A DNA stretch of 64,000 nucleotides, from the NCBI RefSeq assembly GCF_932526225.1, contig NC_064040.1, forward strand, positions 1,991,501 to 2,055,500, given 5' to 3'. Each line of letters begins with the position of its first letter. The first letter of the stretch is position 1. This document shows, piece after piece, positions 6,671 to 20,012 of this stretch. The translations under genes and the position numbers were made by a program. The notes under the pieces were generated by a model that was not told the DNA's origin, made no database searches, and was given only the letters and a program-made list of their open reading frames with translations. The DNA comes from Nematostella vectensis (Eukaryota; Cnidaria; Anthozoa; Actiniaria; Edwardsiidae).

Positions 6671-9600
6671 TAGCTGTAAAAAAAAAAAAAAAGGGAAGAG
6701 AAAATAGCTGGATGGGGTCTCTGTTGGTTTTGTTTTAGTTTTAGTTTTCTTTTATTATAATTTTTTCTGGGGTGGGGGAAGGGGGAATTCAGCTTAAAAT
6801 TGCCTGTGGTCAATTCAACCAACTAAGCAACTAGTACAAAAGATGTTGGTTTTGCAGTCTTTTATTCAATACTTTCAAGGTTATCATGCAATTCTGTAGT
6901 TTGACTGGAAATATATACTTTTTTTCTATTCATTTACAGTTCTATATGTACAGTGTGACCATAGTCATGATTACAATTATTTATAATAATTTTTACCCAC
7001 TAACAGAAACCAACTTGACTGCAAAAAACTCACTGTAAAGCATAAGATATTAGGCATTTCTTTCATGTGGCTGTGAGGTTGACCTGTCAACATCTACAGG
7101 GGCCACACTCAACTCGGAATCATAGGGGTCCATAAAAGCAAGGTGTCGCAGAACCTTTTCCTGCCTTCCTTACTCTCCTTCACCAGGAACACCTGTGCAG
7201 CCGACACCCTTAGGTGGATGGGGTGCACAGGTGCTTTGGGTGTGGCCCTGAAGATGGCACAGTGACCACAAGATGTACCAGAATGAAATTGTATATACTG
7301 TAAAAACATGTGAGTAGAAAACAGTCAATAGCCATGGAGTTTTCAGTGTGTTGTACATGTTATACATGTTTTAGGATTTACCTAATTACTTACAGTATTT
7401 TTTTAAATAGAATTTTTTACTTGTATAATTTAGATGAGTAATACATACTTTTTATAGTATGTTGTAGAACTCGTCTCGTTCCTCCTAAATAACAATCAAA
7501 ATTATGTTTGTTATTATCTTCGTGCAAAGGAACCTACAGTAGTTTTTTAATCAGATAATTGTTTTTCCTTCAACACTCCCCTGTTATTTCAACAGCTCTC
7601 CCTTGAGTTTGCTTGTCTTAGAAATAGACCTTGTTTGATAAACAAAGACATGTTACCCACTTATTCAATAATAGGTAACAACTGCAATATTGTACTGTAT
7701 GAAAAGAGTGCCCCTCCCCCTTCTAATGTTGACATCAGTAAATCTAGCAAGCTCATTTTGCTAGATGTATGATGTATACCAGGCTTGTATCCTCCAGGTC
7801 CATTTCCATACTCCGTGAAGACTTCTGAAACCATCTTGGATGCCATTACGGAATTGACCCGGAGACCCGGAGAAAAATTCACGAGGGGGAGGGCCAGTCA
7901 ACACTCCTCTCCCCAAAGTCAGACGGTTGTTTGGATGGTCTGTTTTTTTTTTTTTTTTCTTATTTTTCCGAAAACTACGCAGGAGTGAGAGGGGTTAAGC
8001 ACTACGAAAAAAAAAATTGAATAGAAAAAAAAAAAAAAAAAGAAAAAGAAAAAAGGCCATTGGCATAGGATCGAACCCGACCTGAAAAACAAAACGGAAA
8101 CCATACATACGGATTACCCAATCGGTATGGCAGCACAAGGCTTTTACGGAAGGCTGTAAAGAACCCGAAGGCCCCAAGCACCGATATTTCCGGCGAATAT
8201 GCTGTACAACACTCTTGCAAGGTATTCCGACCCGCGCATTAATGGGGAGGGCAATAACCAGGATCCCAGGCCTGTAATACGGTTACGCCACGCACAGCTC
8301 GCTGAGATAGAGGATGAAAAAAATACAGGTCTATTTGGGCGTCTTGAGTCCCTTGGGGGCTCGCTATGTCGGCGCGTGGCATCGTAACGCACGGGCGCAT
8401 TGTCTTTTATCGTGTACAGGACATCAAACAAGCGAAGAAAGAAAAACGTTTTTTTTTTTGGGAACCGTTTTTTTATATCATGCAAAAAGCGAAAATAAAT
8501 AGAAATAAATAAAGTGCGATTTGGCGATTCTGTTTTTCTTTGTAGAGCTTATTAAGCTATTCACCGGCCTAAATATTCATAAAAGAAAATAAAAAATGCA
8601 ATGAAGGACGTAAGGGGGAGAGGTTTGTAAAATCGCATAGAATATCGACAAAATCCGCAATACTGTCTACGCTGACTAAGTATAGCTGTATTTCACTTTA
8701 ACCCTTTCACTCCTGGGTACTTTTGAGCAACATTGTAAGAAAAACAGACTGAAAACAGAAACCTCCCCCCCCTATTTCAAGTCCAACACTACCAGTTAAG
8801 CTAAGCTACCGCTGACCCAAGACGGTATGCCTTGAAGTTTCCAACAATGTACTGCGGTGCCTTTTCTTTGTAGCGACGGCACTGCTACAGCCTGTTGCTT
8901 ACAACAGTTTTGCTTGTAATTTGCTTAAAAATTACAGCTTTTTCACATCTGGAGAGTGCCTTAGGACATCATGAAGTTTTTTTGGGCATAATTAATGCTG
9001 TGCTTATGGATGTTTGCACGCTGAGGTTGATTCAATGGGATAATTCCTTGTCTGGGCTTCACCAAGTGAGGAAGGAATTTTCTGGTGAATGGCCTCATAA
9101 CTCTCCAATGTGGGCCATCTTTGCTACCCAACCTTATTCAAAAATTGTTTTCAGGCTTATTCTGGGTTCCTTGGACCTGGAAATGTTTTGTTTGGCTTCG
9201 GGGCAAAGAGACTTAAAAAAAAAACTGTTATGATTCTGGGGGAGGAGATTGCCCGCCTGTCTGTCAAGGTGTTTCCAAGACTCCCATGATGCAGTGCAGG
9301 CATGCAAAATAGGCTAACAATGGTGACTCGCTTCTAATGGAGGTTCTAGCATTGATTATTGTGACTGATTGCTGTAAAATGGGACCTGACGGAGCGCAAT
9401 AAAGGTATCCATTGGTGACTTGATCTGTGTTTGCTTGTCTCTATTTGTAGTTCGGAATTTTGTGTCTTTTTTGGTAAGGAATGTTTCTAAGTTTAAGCAT
9501 TTTATTACGAATTGGTCAGCAATTAAGGTTGATATTTTGACAAAAGAGTCGATTCTATTACATTGCTAAGATGGGCTTTTGAAGGTCGTCTATGCCTTGG

Positions 9601-10006
9601 ATGAATCTATGAGTATCCGGGTCTGGTGATGTTTAGTTTGCATTTTTGACGTTTTGGAGTTGGGCCTATATTTTACAGGCGTCTCAGGGTGTTATGGCAA
9701 TGAAAGACTTAAAGGGACAGCGTCATGGTACTGCGCATGTCAGTGTTTATTGTAGGCTTTTAATCGCCTACAAATAGTTGAACTTTTTAAAAGCTGTCAA
9801 TACCTTGTTAAAATAATATGCAATATTTTATTGAATGCAATATTTTATAGAAACTACGTTTATTGACAGTTTGTGGTCATTTTCTTTGAATTTAAGTCCC
9901 CCACATGTACCAAAAGCTCATAAGTCAGTATTAGAGTTTACTAAATTTCATTGTGTCAGGGTCAGAGAGCTATTGAAAGCACTTACCATGGCACTGCCCC
10001 TTTGAA
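6671..10006 (+). repeat. Tandem unit 3 (type A, 3336 bp, long poly-T)
   Basis: It has 16 T instead of 15 in the poly(T) run of the foldback left arm, and is otherwise type A. The foldback element is 7938-8749 and the MITE-like element 9711-10003. Confidence 0.97.
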
Positions 10007-13000
10007 TAGCTGTAAAAAAAAAAAAAAAGGGAAGAGAAAATAGCTGGATGGGGTCTCTGTTGGTTTTGTTTTAGTTTTAGTTTTCTTTTATTATAATTTT
10101 TTCTGGGGTGGGGGAAGGGGGAATTCAGCTTAAAATTGCCTGTGGTCAATTCAACCAACTAAGCAACTAGTACAAAAGATGTTGGTTTTGCAGTCTTTTA
10201 TTCAATACTTTCAAGGTTATCATGCAATTCTGTAGTTTGACTGGAAATATATACTTTTTTTCTATTCATTTACAGTTCTATATGTACAGTGTGACCATAG
10301 TCATGATTACAATTATTTATAATAATTTTTACCCACTAACAGAAACCAACTTGACTGCAAAAAACTCACTGTAAAGCATAAGATATTAGGCATTTCTTTC
10401 ATGTGGCTGTGAGGTTGACCTGTCAACATCTACAGGGGCCACACTCAACTCGGAATCATAGGGGTCCATAAAAGCAAGGTGTCGCAGAACCTTTTCCTGC
10501 CTTCCTTACTCTCCTTCACCAGGAACACCTGTGCAGCCGACACCCTTAGGTGGATGGGGTGCACAGGTGCTTTGGGTGTGGCCCTGAAGATGGCACAGTG
10601 ACCACAAGATGTACCAGAATGAAATTGTATATACTGTAAAAACATGTGAGTAGAAAACAGTCAATAGCCATGGAGTTTTCAGTGTGTTGTACATGTTATA
10701 CATGTTTTAGGATTTACCTAATTACTTACAGTATTTTTTTAAATAGAATTTTTTACTTGTATAATTTAGATGAGTAATACATACTTTTTATAGTATGTTG
10801 TAGAACTCGTCTCGTTCCTCCTAAATAACAATCAAAATTATGTTTGTTATTATCTTCGTGCAAAGGAACCTACAGTAGTTTTTTAATCAGATAATTGTTT
10901 TTCCTTCAACACTCCCCTGTTATTTCAACAGCTCTCCCTTGAGTTTGCTTGTCTTAGAAATAGACCTTGTTTGATAAACAAAGACATGTTACCCACTTAT
11001 TCAATAATAGGTAACAACTGCAATATTGTACTGTATGAAAAGAGTGCCCCTCCCCCTTCTAATGTTGACATCAGTAAATCTAGCAAGCTCATTTTGCTAG
11101 ATGTATGATGTATACCAGGCTTGTATCCTCCAGGTCCATTTCCATACTCCGTGAAGACTTCTGAAACCATCTTGGATGCCATTACGGAATTGACCCGGAG
11201 ACCCGGAGAAAAATTCACGAGGGGGAGGGCCAGTCAACACTCCTCTCCCCAAAGTCAGACGGTTGTTTGGATGGTCTGTTTTTTTTTTTTTTTTCTTATT
11301 TTTCCGAAAACTACGCAGGAGTGAGAGGGGTTAAGCACTACGAAAAAAAAAATTGAATAGAAAAAAAAAAAAAAAAAGAAAAAGAAAAAAGGCCATTGGC
11401 ATAGGATCGAACCCGACCTGAAAAACAAAACGGAAACCATACATACGGATTACCCAATCGGTATGGCAGCACAAGGCTTTTACGGAAGGCTGTAAAGAAC
11501 CCGAAGGCCCCAAGCACCGATATTTCCGGCGAATATGCTGTACAACACTCTTGCAAGGTATTCCGACCCGCGCATTAATGGGGAGGGCAATAACCAGGAT
11601 CCCAGGCCTGTAATACGGTTACGCCACGCACAGCTCGCTGAGATAGAGGATGAAAAAAATACAGGTCTATTTGGGCGTCTTGAGTCCCTTGGGGGCTCGC
11701 TATGTCGGCGCGTGGCATCGTAACGCACGGGCGCATTGTCTTTTATCGTGTACAGGACATCAAACAAGCGAAGAAAGAAAAACGTTTTTTTTTTTGGGAA
11801 CCGTTTTTTTATATCATGCAAAAAGCGAAAATAAATAGAAATAAATAAAGTGCGATTTGGCGATTCTGTTTTTCTTTGTAGAGCTTATTAAGCTATTCAC
11901 CGGCCTAAATATTCATAAAAGAAAATAAAAAATGCAATGAAGGACGTAAGGGGGAGAGGTTTGTAAAATCGCATAGAATATCGACAAAATCCGCAATACT
12001 GTCTACGCTGACTAAGTATAGCTGTATTTCACTTTAACCCTTTCACTCCTGGGTACTTTTGAGCAACATTGTAAGAAAAACAGACTGAAAACAGAAACCT
12101 CCCCCCCCTATTTCAAGTCCAACACTACCAGTTAAGCTAAGCTACCGCTGACCCAAGACGGTATGCCTTGAAGTTTCCAACAATGTACTGCGGTGCCTTT
12201 TCTTTGTAGCGACGGCACTGCTACAGCCTGTTGCTTACAACAGTTTTGCTTGTAATTTGCTTAAAAATTACAGCTTTTTCACATCTGGAGAGTGCCTTAG
12301 GACATCATGAAGTTTTTTTGGGCATAATTAATGCTGTGCTTATGGATGTTTGCACGCTGAGGTTGATTCAATGGGATAATTCCTTGTCTGGGCTTCACCA
12401 AGTGAGGAAGGAATTTTCTGGTGAATGGCCTCATAACTCTCCAATGTGGGCCATCTTTGCTACCCAACCTTATTCAAAAATTGTTTTCAGGCTTATTCTG
12501 GGTTCCTTGGACCTGGAAATGTTTTGTTTGGCTTCGGGGCAAAGAGACTTAAAAAAAAAACTGTTATGATTCTGGGGGAGGAGATTGCCCGCCTGTCTGT
12601 CAAGGTGTTTCCAAGACTCCCATGATGCAGTGCAGGCATGCAAAATAGGCTAACAATGGTGACTCGCTTCTAATGGAGGTTCTAGCATTGATTATTGTGA
12701 CTGATTGCTGTAAAATGGGACCTGACGGAGCGCAATAAAGGTATCCATTGGTGACTTGATCTGTGTTTGCTTGTCTCTATTTGTAGTTCGGAATTTTGTG
12801 TCTTTTTTGGTAAGGAATGTTTCTAAGTTTAAGCATTTTATTACGAATTGGTCAGCAATTAAGGTTGATATTTTGACAAAAGAGTCGATTCTATTACATT
12901 GCTAAGATGGGCTTTTGAAGGTCGTCTATGCCTTGGATGAATCTATGAGTATCCGGGTCTGGTGATGTTTAGTTTGCATTTTTGACGTTTTGGAGTTGGG

Positions 13001-13342
13001 CCTATATTTTACAGGCGTCTCAGGGTGTTATGGCAATGAAAGACTTAAAGGGACAGCGTCATGGTACTGCGCATGTCAGTGTTTATTGTAGGCTTTTAAT
13101 CGCCTACAAATAGTTGAACTTTTTAAAAGCTGTCAATACCTTGTTAAAATAATATGCAATATTTTATTGAATGCAATATTTTATAGAAACTACGTTTATT
13201 GACAGTTTGTGGTCATTTTCTTTGAATTTAAGTCCCCCACATGTACCAAAAGCTCATAAGTCAGTATTAGAGTTTACTAAATTTCATTGTGTCAGGGTCA
13301 GAGAGCTATTGAAAGCACTTACCATGGCACTGCCCCTTTGAA
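10007..13342 (+). repeat. Tandem unit 4 (type A, 3336 bp, long poly-T)
   Basis: It has the same 16-T variant as unit 3. The foldback element is 11274-12085 and the MITE-like element 13047-13339. Confidence 0.97.
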
Positions 13343-16300
13343 TAGCTGTAAAAAAAAAAAAAAAGGGAAGAGAAAATAGCTGGATGGGGTCTCTGTTGGT
13401 TTTGTTTTAGTTTTAGTTTTCTTTTATTATAATTTTTTCTGGGGTGGGGGAAGGGGGAATTCAGCTTAAAATTGCCTGTGGTCAATTCAACCAACTAAGC
13501 AACTAGTACAAAAGATGTTGGTTTTGCAGTCTTTTATTCAATACTTTCAAGGTTATCATGCAATTCTGTAGTTTGACTGGAAATATATACTTTTTTTCTA
13601 TTCATTTACAGTTCTATATGTACAGTGTGACCATAGTCATGATTACAATTATTTATAATAATTTTTACCCACTAACAGAAACCAACTTGACTGCAAAAAA
13701 CTCACTGTAAAGCATAAGATATTAGGCATTTCTTTCATGTGGCTGTGAGGTTGACCTGTCAACATCTACAGGGGCCACACTCAACTCGGAATCATAGGGG
13801 TCCATAAAAGCAAGGTGTCGCAGAACCTTTTCCTGCCTTCCTTACTCTCCTTCACCAGGAACACCTGTGCAGCCGACACCCTTAGGTGGATGGGGTGCAC
13901 AGGTGCTTTGGGTGTGGCCCTGAAGATGGCACAGTGACCACAAGATGTACCAGAATGAAATTGTATATACTGTAAAAACATGTGAGTAGAAAACAGTCAA
14001 TAGCCATGGAGTTTTCAGTGTGTTGTACATGTTATACATGTTTTAGGATTTACCTAATTACTTACAGTATTTTTTTAAATAGAATTTTTTACTTGTATAA
14101 TTTAGATGAGTAATACATACTTTTTATAGTATGTTGTAGAACTCGTCTCGTTCCTCCTAAATAACAATCAAAATTATGTTTGTTATTATCTTCGTGCAAA
14201 GGAACCTACAGTAGTTTTTTAATCAGATAATTGTTTTTCCTTCAACACTCCCCTGTTATTTCAACAGCTCTCCCTTGAGTTTGCTTGTCTTAGAAATAGA
14301 CCTTGTTTGATAAACAAAGACATGTTACCCACTTATTCAATAATAGGTAACAACTGCAATATTGTACTGTATGAAAAGAGTGCCCCTCCCCCTTCTAATG
14401 TTGACATCAGTAAATCTAGCAAGCTCATTTTGCTAGATGTATGATGTATACCAGGCTTGTATCCTCCAGGTCCATTTCCATACTCCGTGAAGACTTCTGA
14501 AACCATCTTGGATGCCATTACGGAATTGACCCGGAGACCCGGAGAAAAATTCACGAGGGGGAGGGCCAGTCAACACTCCTCTCCCCAAAGTCAGACGGTT
14601 GTTTGGATGGTCTGTTTTTTTTTTTTTTTCTTATTTTTCCGAAAACTACGCAGGAGTGAGAGGGGTTAAGCACTACGAAAAAAAAAATTGAATAGAAAAA
14701 AAAAAAAAAAAAGAAAAAGAAAAAAGGCCATTGGCATAGGATCGAACCCGACCTGAAAAACAAAACGGAAACCATACATACGGATTACCCAATCGGTATG
14801 GCAGCACAAGGCTTTTACGGAAGGCTGTAAAGAACCCGAAGGCCCCAAGCACCGATATTTCCGGCGAATATGCTGTACAACACTCTTGCAAGGTATTCCG
14901 ACCCGCGCATTAATGGGGAGGGCAATAACCAGGATCCCAGGCCTGTAATACGGTTACGCCACGCACAGCTCGCTGAGATAGAGGATGAAAAAAATACAGG
15001 TCTATTTGGGCGTCTTGAGTCCCTTGGGGGCTCGCTATGTCGGCGCGTGGCATCGTAACGCACGGGCGCATTGTCTTTTATCGTGTACAGGACATCAAAC
15101 AAGCGAAGAAAGAAAAACGTTTTTTTTTTTGGGAACCGTTTTTTTATATCATGCAAAAAGCGAAAATAAATAGAAATAAATAAAGTGCGATTTGGCGATT
15201 CTGTTTTTCTTTGTAGAGCTTATTAAGCTATTCACCGGCCTAAATATTCATAAAAGAAAATAAAAAATGCAATGAAGGACGTAAGGGGGAGAGGTTTGTA
15301 AAATCGCATAGAATATCGACAAAATCCGCAATACTGTCTACGCTGACTAAGTATAGCTGTATTTCACTTTAACCCTTTCACTCCTGGGTACTTTTGAGCA
15401 ACATTGTAAGAAAAACAGACTGAAAACAGAAACCTCCCCCCCCTATTTCAAGTCCAACACTACCAGTTAAGCTAAGCTACCGCTGACCCAAGACGGTATG
15501 CCTTGAAGTTTCCAACAATGTACTGCGGTGCCTTTTCTTTGTAGCGACGGCACTGCTACAGCCTGTTGCTTACAACAGTTTTGCTTGTAATTTGCTTAAA
15601 AATTACAGCTTTTTCACATCTGGAGAGTGCCTTAGGACATCATGAAGTTTTTTTGGGCATAATTAATGCTGTGCTTATGGATGTTTGCACGCTGAGGTTG
15701 ATTCAATGGGATAATTCCTTGTCTGGGCTTCACCAAGTGAGGAAGGAATTTTCTGGTGAATGGCCTCATAACTCTCCAATGTGGGCCATCTTTGCTACCC
15801 AACCTTATTCAAAAATTGTTTTCAGGCTTATTCTGGGTTCCTTGGACCTGGAAATGTTTTGTTTGGCTTCGGGGCAAAGAGACTTAAAAAAAAAACTGTT
15901 ATGATTCTGGGGGAGGAGATTGCCCGCCTGTCTGTCAAGGTGTTTCCAAGACTCCCATGATGCAGTGCAGGCATGCAAAATAGGCTAACAATGGTGACTC
16001 GCTTCTAATGGAGGTTCTAGCATTGATTATTGTGACTGATTGCTGTAAAATGGGACCTGACGGAGCGCAATAAAGGTATCCATTGGTGACTTGATCTGTG
16101 TTTGCTTGTCTCTATTTGTAGTTCGGAATTTTGTGTCTTTTTTGGTAAGGAATGTTTCTAAGTTTAAGCATTTTATTACGAATTGGTCAGCAATTAAGGT
16201 TGATATTTTGACAAAAGAGTCGATTCTATTACATTGCTAAGATGGGCTTTTGAAGGTCGTCTATGCCTTGGATGAATCTATGAGTATCCGGGTCTGGTGA

Positions 16301-16677
16301 TGTTTAGTTTGCATTTTTGACGTTTTGGAGTTGGGCCTATATTTTACAGGCGTCTCAGGGTGTTATGGCAATGAAAGACTTAAAGGGACAGCGTCATGGT
16401 ACTGCGCATGTCAGTGTTTATTGTAGGCTTTTAATCGCCTACAAATAGTTGAACTTTTTAAAAGCTGTCAATACCTTGTTAAAATAATATGCAATATTTT
16501 ATTGAATGCAATATTTTATAGAAACTACGTTTATTGACAGTTTGTGGTCATTTTCTTTGAATTTAAGTCCCCCACATGTACCAAAAGCTCATAAGTCAGT
16601 ATTAGAGTTTACTAAATTTCATTGTGTCAGGGTCAGAGAGCTATTGAAAGCACTTACCATGGCACTGCCCCTTTGAA
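13343..16677 (+). repeat. Tandem unit 5 (type A, 3335 bp, short poly-T)
   Basis: It returns to the 15-T state. The foldback element is 14610-15420 and the MITE-like element 16382-16674. Confidence 0.97.
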
Positions 16678-19600
16678 TAGCTGTAAAAAAAAAAAAAAAG
16701 GGAAGAGAAAATAGCTGGATGGGGTCTCTGTTGGTTTTGTTTTAGTTTTAGTTTTCTTTTATTATAATTTTTTCTGGGGTGGGGGAAGGGGGAATTCAGC
16801 TTAAAATTGCCTGTGGTCAATTCAACCAACTAAGCAACTAGTACAAAAGATGTTGGTTTTGCAGTCTTTTATTCAATACTTTCAAGGTTATCATGCAATT
16901 CTGTAGTTTGACTGGAAATATATACTTTTTTTCTATTCATTTACAGTTCTATATGTACAGTGTGACCATAGTCATGATTACAATTATTTATAATAATTTT
17001 TACCCACTAACAGAAACCAACTTGACTGCAAAAAACTCACTGTAAAGCATAAGATATTAGGCATTTCTTTCATGTGGCTGTGAGGTTGACCTGTCAACAT
17101 CTACAGGGGCCACACTCAACTCGGAATCATAGGGGTCCATAAAAGCAAGGTGTCGCAGAACCTTTTCCTGCCTTCCTTACTCTCCTTCACCAGGAACACC
17201 TGTGCAGCCGACACCCTTAGGTGGATGGGGTGCACAGGTGCTTTGGGTGTGGCCCTGAAGATGGCACAGTGACCACAAGATGTACCAGAATGAAATTGTA
17301 TATACTGTAAAAACATGTGAGTAGAAAACAGTCAATAGCCATGGAGTTTTCAGTGTGTTGTACATGTTATACATGTTTTAGGATTTACCTAATTACTTAC
17401 AGTATTTTTTTAAATAGAATTTTTTACTTGTATAATTTAGATGAGTAATACATACTTTTTATAGTATGTTGTAGAACTCGTCTCGTTCCTCCTAAATAAC
17501 AATCAAAATTATGTTTGTTATTATCTTCGTGCAAAGGAACCTACAGTAGTTTTTTAATCAGATAATTGTTTTTCCTTCAACACTCCCCTGTTATTTCAAC
17601 AGCTCTCCCTTGAGTTTGCTTGTCTTAGAAATAGACCTTGTTTGATAAACAAAGACATGTTACCCACTTATTCAATAATAGGTAACAACTGCAATATTGT
17701 ACTGTATGAAAAGAGTGCCCCTCCCCCTTCTAATGTTGACATCAGTAAATCTAGCAAGCTCATTTTGCTAGATGTATGATGTATACCAGGCTTGTATCCT
17801 CCAGGTCCATTTCCATACTCCGTGAAGACTTCTGAAACCATCTTGGATGCCATTACGGAATTGACCCGGAGACCCGGAGAAAAATTCACGAGGGGGAGGG
17901 CCAGTCAACACTCCTCTCCCCAAAGTCAGACGGTTGTTTGGATGGTCTGTTTTTTTTTTTTTTTCTTATTTTTCCGAAAACTACGCAGGAGTGAGAGGGG
18001 TTAAGCACTACGAAAAAAAAAATTGAATAGAAAAAAAAAAAAAAAAAGAAAAAGAAAAAAGGCCATTGGCATAGGATCGAACCCGACCTGAAAAACAAAA
18101 CGGAAACCATACATACGGATTACCCAATCGGTATGGCAGCACAAGGCTTTTACGGAAGGCTGTAAAGAACCCGAAGGCCCCAAGCACCGATATTTCCGGC
18201 GAATATGCTGTACAACACTCTTGCAAGGTATTCCGACCCGCGCATTAATGGGGAGGGCAATAACCAGGATCCCAGGCCTGTAATACGGTTACGCCACGCA
18301 CAGCTCGCTGAGATAGAGGATGAAAAAAATACAGGTCTATTTGGGCGTCTTGAGTCCCTTGGGGGCTCGCTATGTCGGCGCGTGGCATCGTAACGCACGG
18401 GCGCATTGTCTTTTATCGTGTACAGGACATCAAACAAGCGAAGAAAGAAAAACGTTTTTTTTTTTGGGAACCGTTTTTTTATATCATGCAAAAAGCGAAA
18501 ATAAATAGAAATAAATAAAGTGCGATTTGGCGATTCTGTTTTTCTTTGTAGAGCTTATTAAGCTATTCACCGGCCTAAATATTCATAAAAGAAAATAAAA
18601 AATGCAATGAAGGACGTAAGGGGGAGAGGTTTGTAAAATCGCATAGAATATCGACAAAATCCGCAATACTGTCTACGCTGACTAAGTATAGCTGTATTTC
18701 ACTTTAACCCTTTCACTCCTGGGTACTTTTGAGCAACATTGTAAGAAAAACAGACTGAAAACAGAAACCTCCCCCCCCTATTTCAAGTCCAACACTACCA
18801 GTTAAGCTAAGCTACCGCTGACCCAAGACGGTATGCCTTGAAGTTTCCAACAATGTACTGCGGTGCCTTTTCTTTGTAGCGACGGCACTGCTACAGCCTG
18901 TTGCTTACAACAGTTTTGCTTGTAATTTGCTTAAAAATTACAGCTTTTTCACATCTGGAGAGTGCCTTAGGACATCATGAAGTTTTTTTGGGCATAATTA
19001 ATGCTGTGCTTATGGATGTTTGCACGCTGAGGTTGATTCAATGGGATAATTCCTTGTCTGGGCTTCACCAAGTGAGGAAGGAATTTTCTGGTGAATGGCC
19101 TCATAACTCTCCAATGTGGGCCATCTTTGCTACCCAACCTTATTCAAAAATTGTTTTCAGGCTTATTCTGGGTTCCTTGGACCTGGAAATGTTTTGTTTG
19201 GCTTCGGGGCAAAGAGACTTAAAAAAAAAACTGTTATGATTCTGGGGGAGGAGATTGCCCGCCTGTCTGTCAAGGTGTTTCCAAGACTCCCATGATGCAG
19301 TGCAGGCATGCAAAATAGGCTAACAATGGTGACTCGCTTCTAATGGAGGTTCTAGCATTGATTATTGTGACTGATTGCTGTAAAATGGGACCTGACGGAG
19401 CGCAATAAAGGTATCCATTGGTGACTTGATCTGTGTTTGCTTGTCTCTATTTGTAGTTCGGAATTTTGTGTCTTTTTTGGTAAGGAATGTTTCTAAGTTT
19501 AAGCATTTTATTACGAATTGGTCAGCAATTAAGGTTGATATTTTGACAAAAGAGTCGATTCTATTACATTGCTAAGATGGGCTTTTGAAGGTCGTCTATG

Positions 19601-20012
19601 CCTTGGATGAATCTATGAGTATCCGGGTCTGGTGATGTTTAGTTTGCATTTTTGACGTTTTGGAGTTGGGCCTATATTTTACAGGCGTCTCAGGGTGTTA
19701 TGGCAATGAAAGACTTAAAGGGACAGCGTCATGGTACTGCGCATGTCAGTGTTTATTGTAGGCTTTTAATCGCCTACAAATAGTTGAACTTTTTAAAAGC
19801 TGTCAATACCTTGTTAAAATAATATGCAATATTTTATTGAATGCAATATTTTATAGAAACTACGTTTATTGACAGTTTGTGGTCATTTTCTTTGAATTTA
19901 AGTCCCCCACATGTACCAAAAGCTCATAAGTCAGTATTAGAGTTTACTAAATTTCATTGTGTCAGGGTCAGAGAGCTATTGAAAGCACTTACCATGGCAC
20001 TGCCCCTTTGAA
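16678..20012 (+). repeat. Tandem unit 6 (type A, 3335 bp, short poly-T)
   Basis: It starts exactly 16,677 bases after unit 1 and has the 15-T state. The foldback element is 17945-18755 and the MITE-like element 19717-20009. Confidence 0.97.
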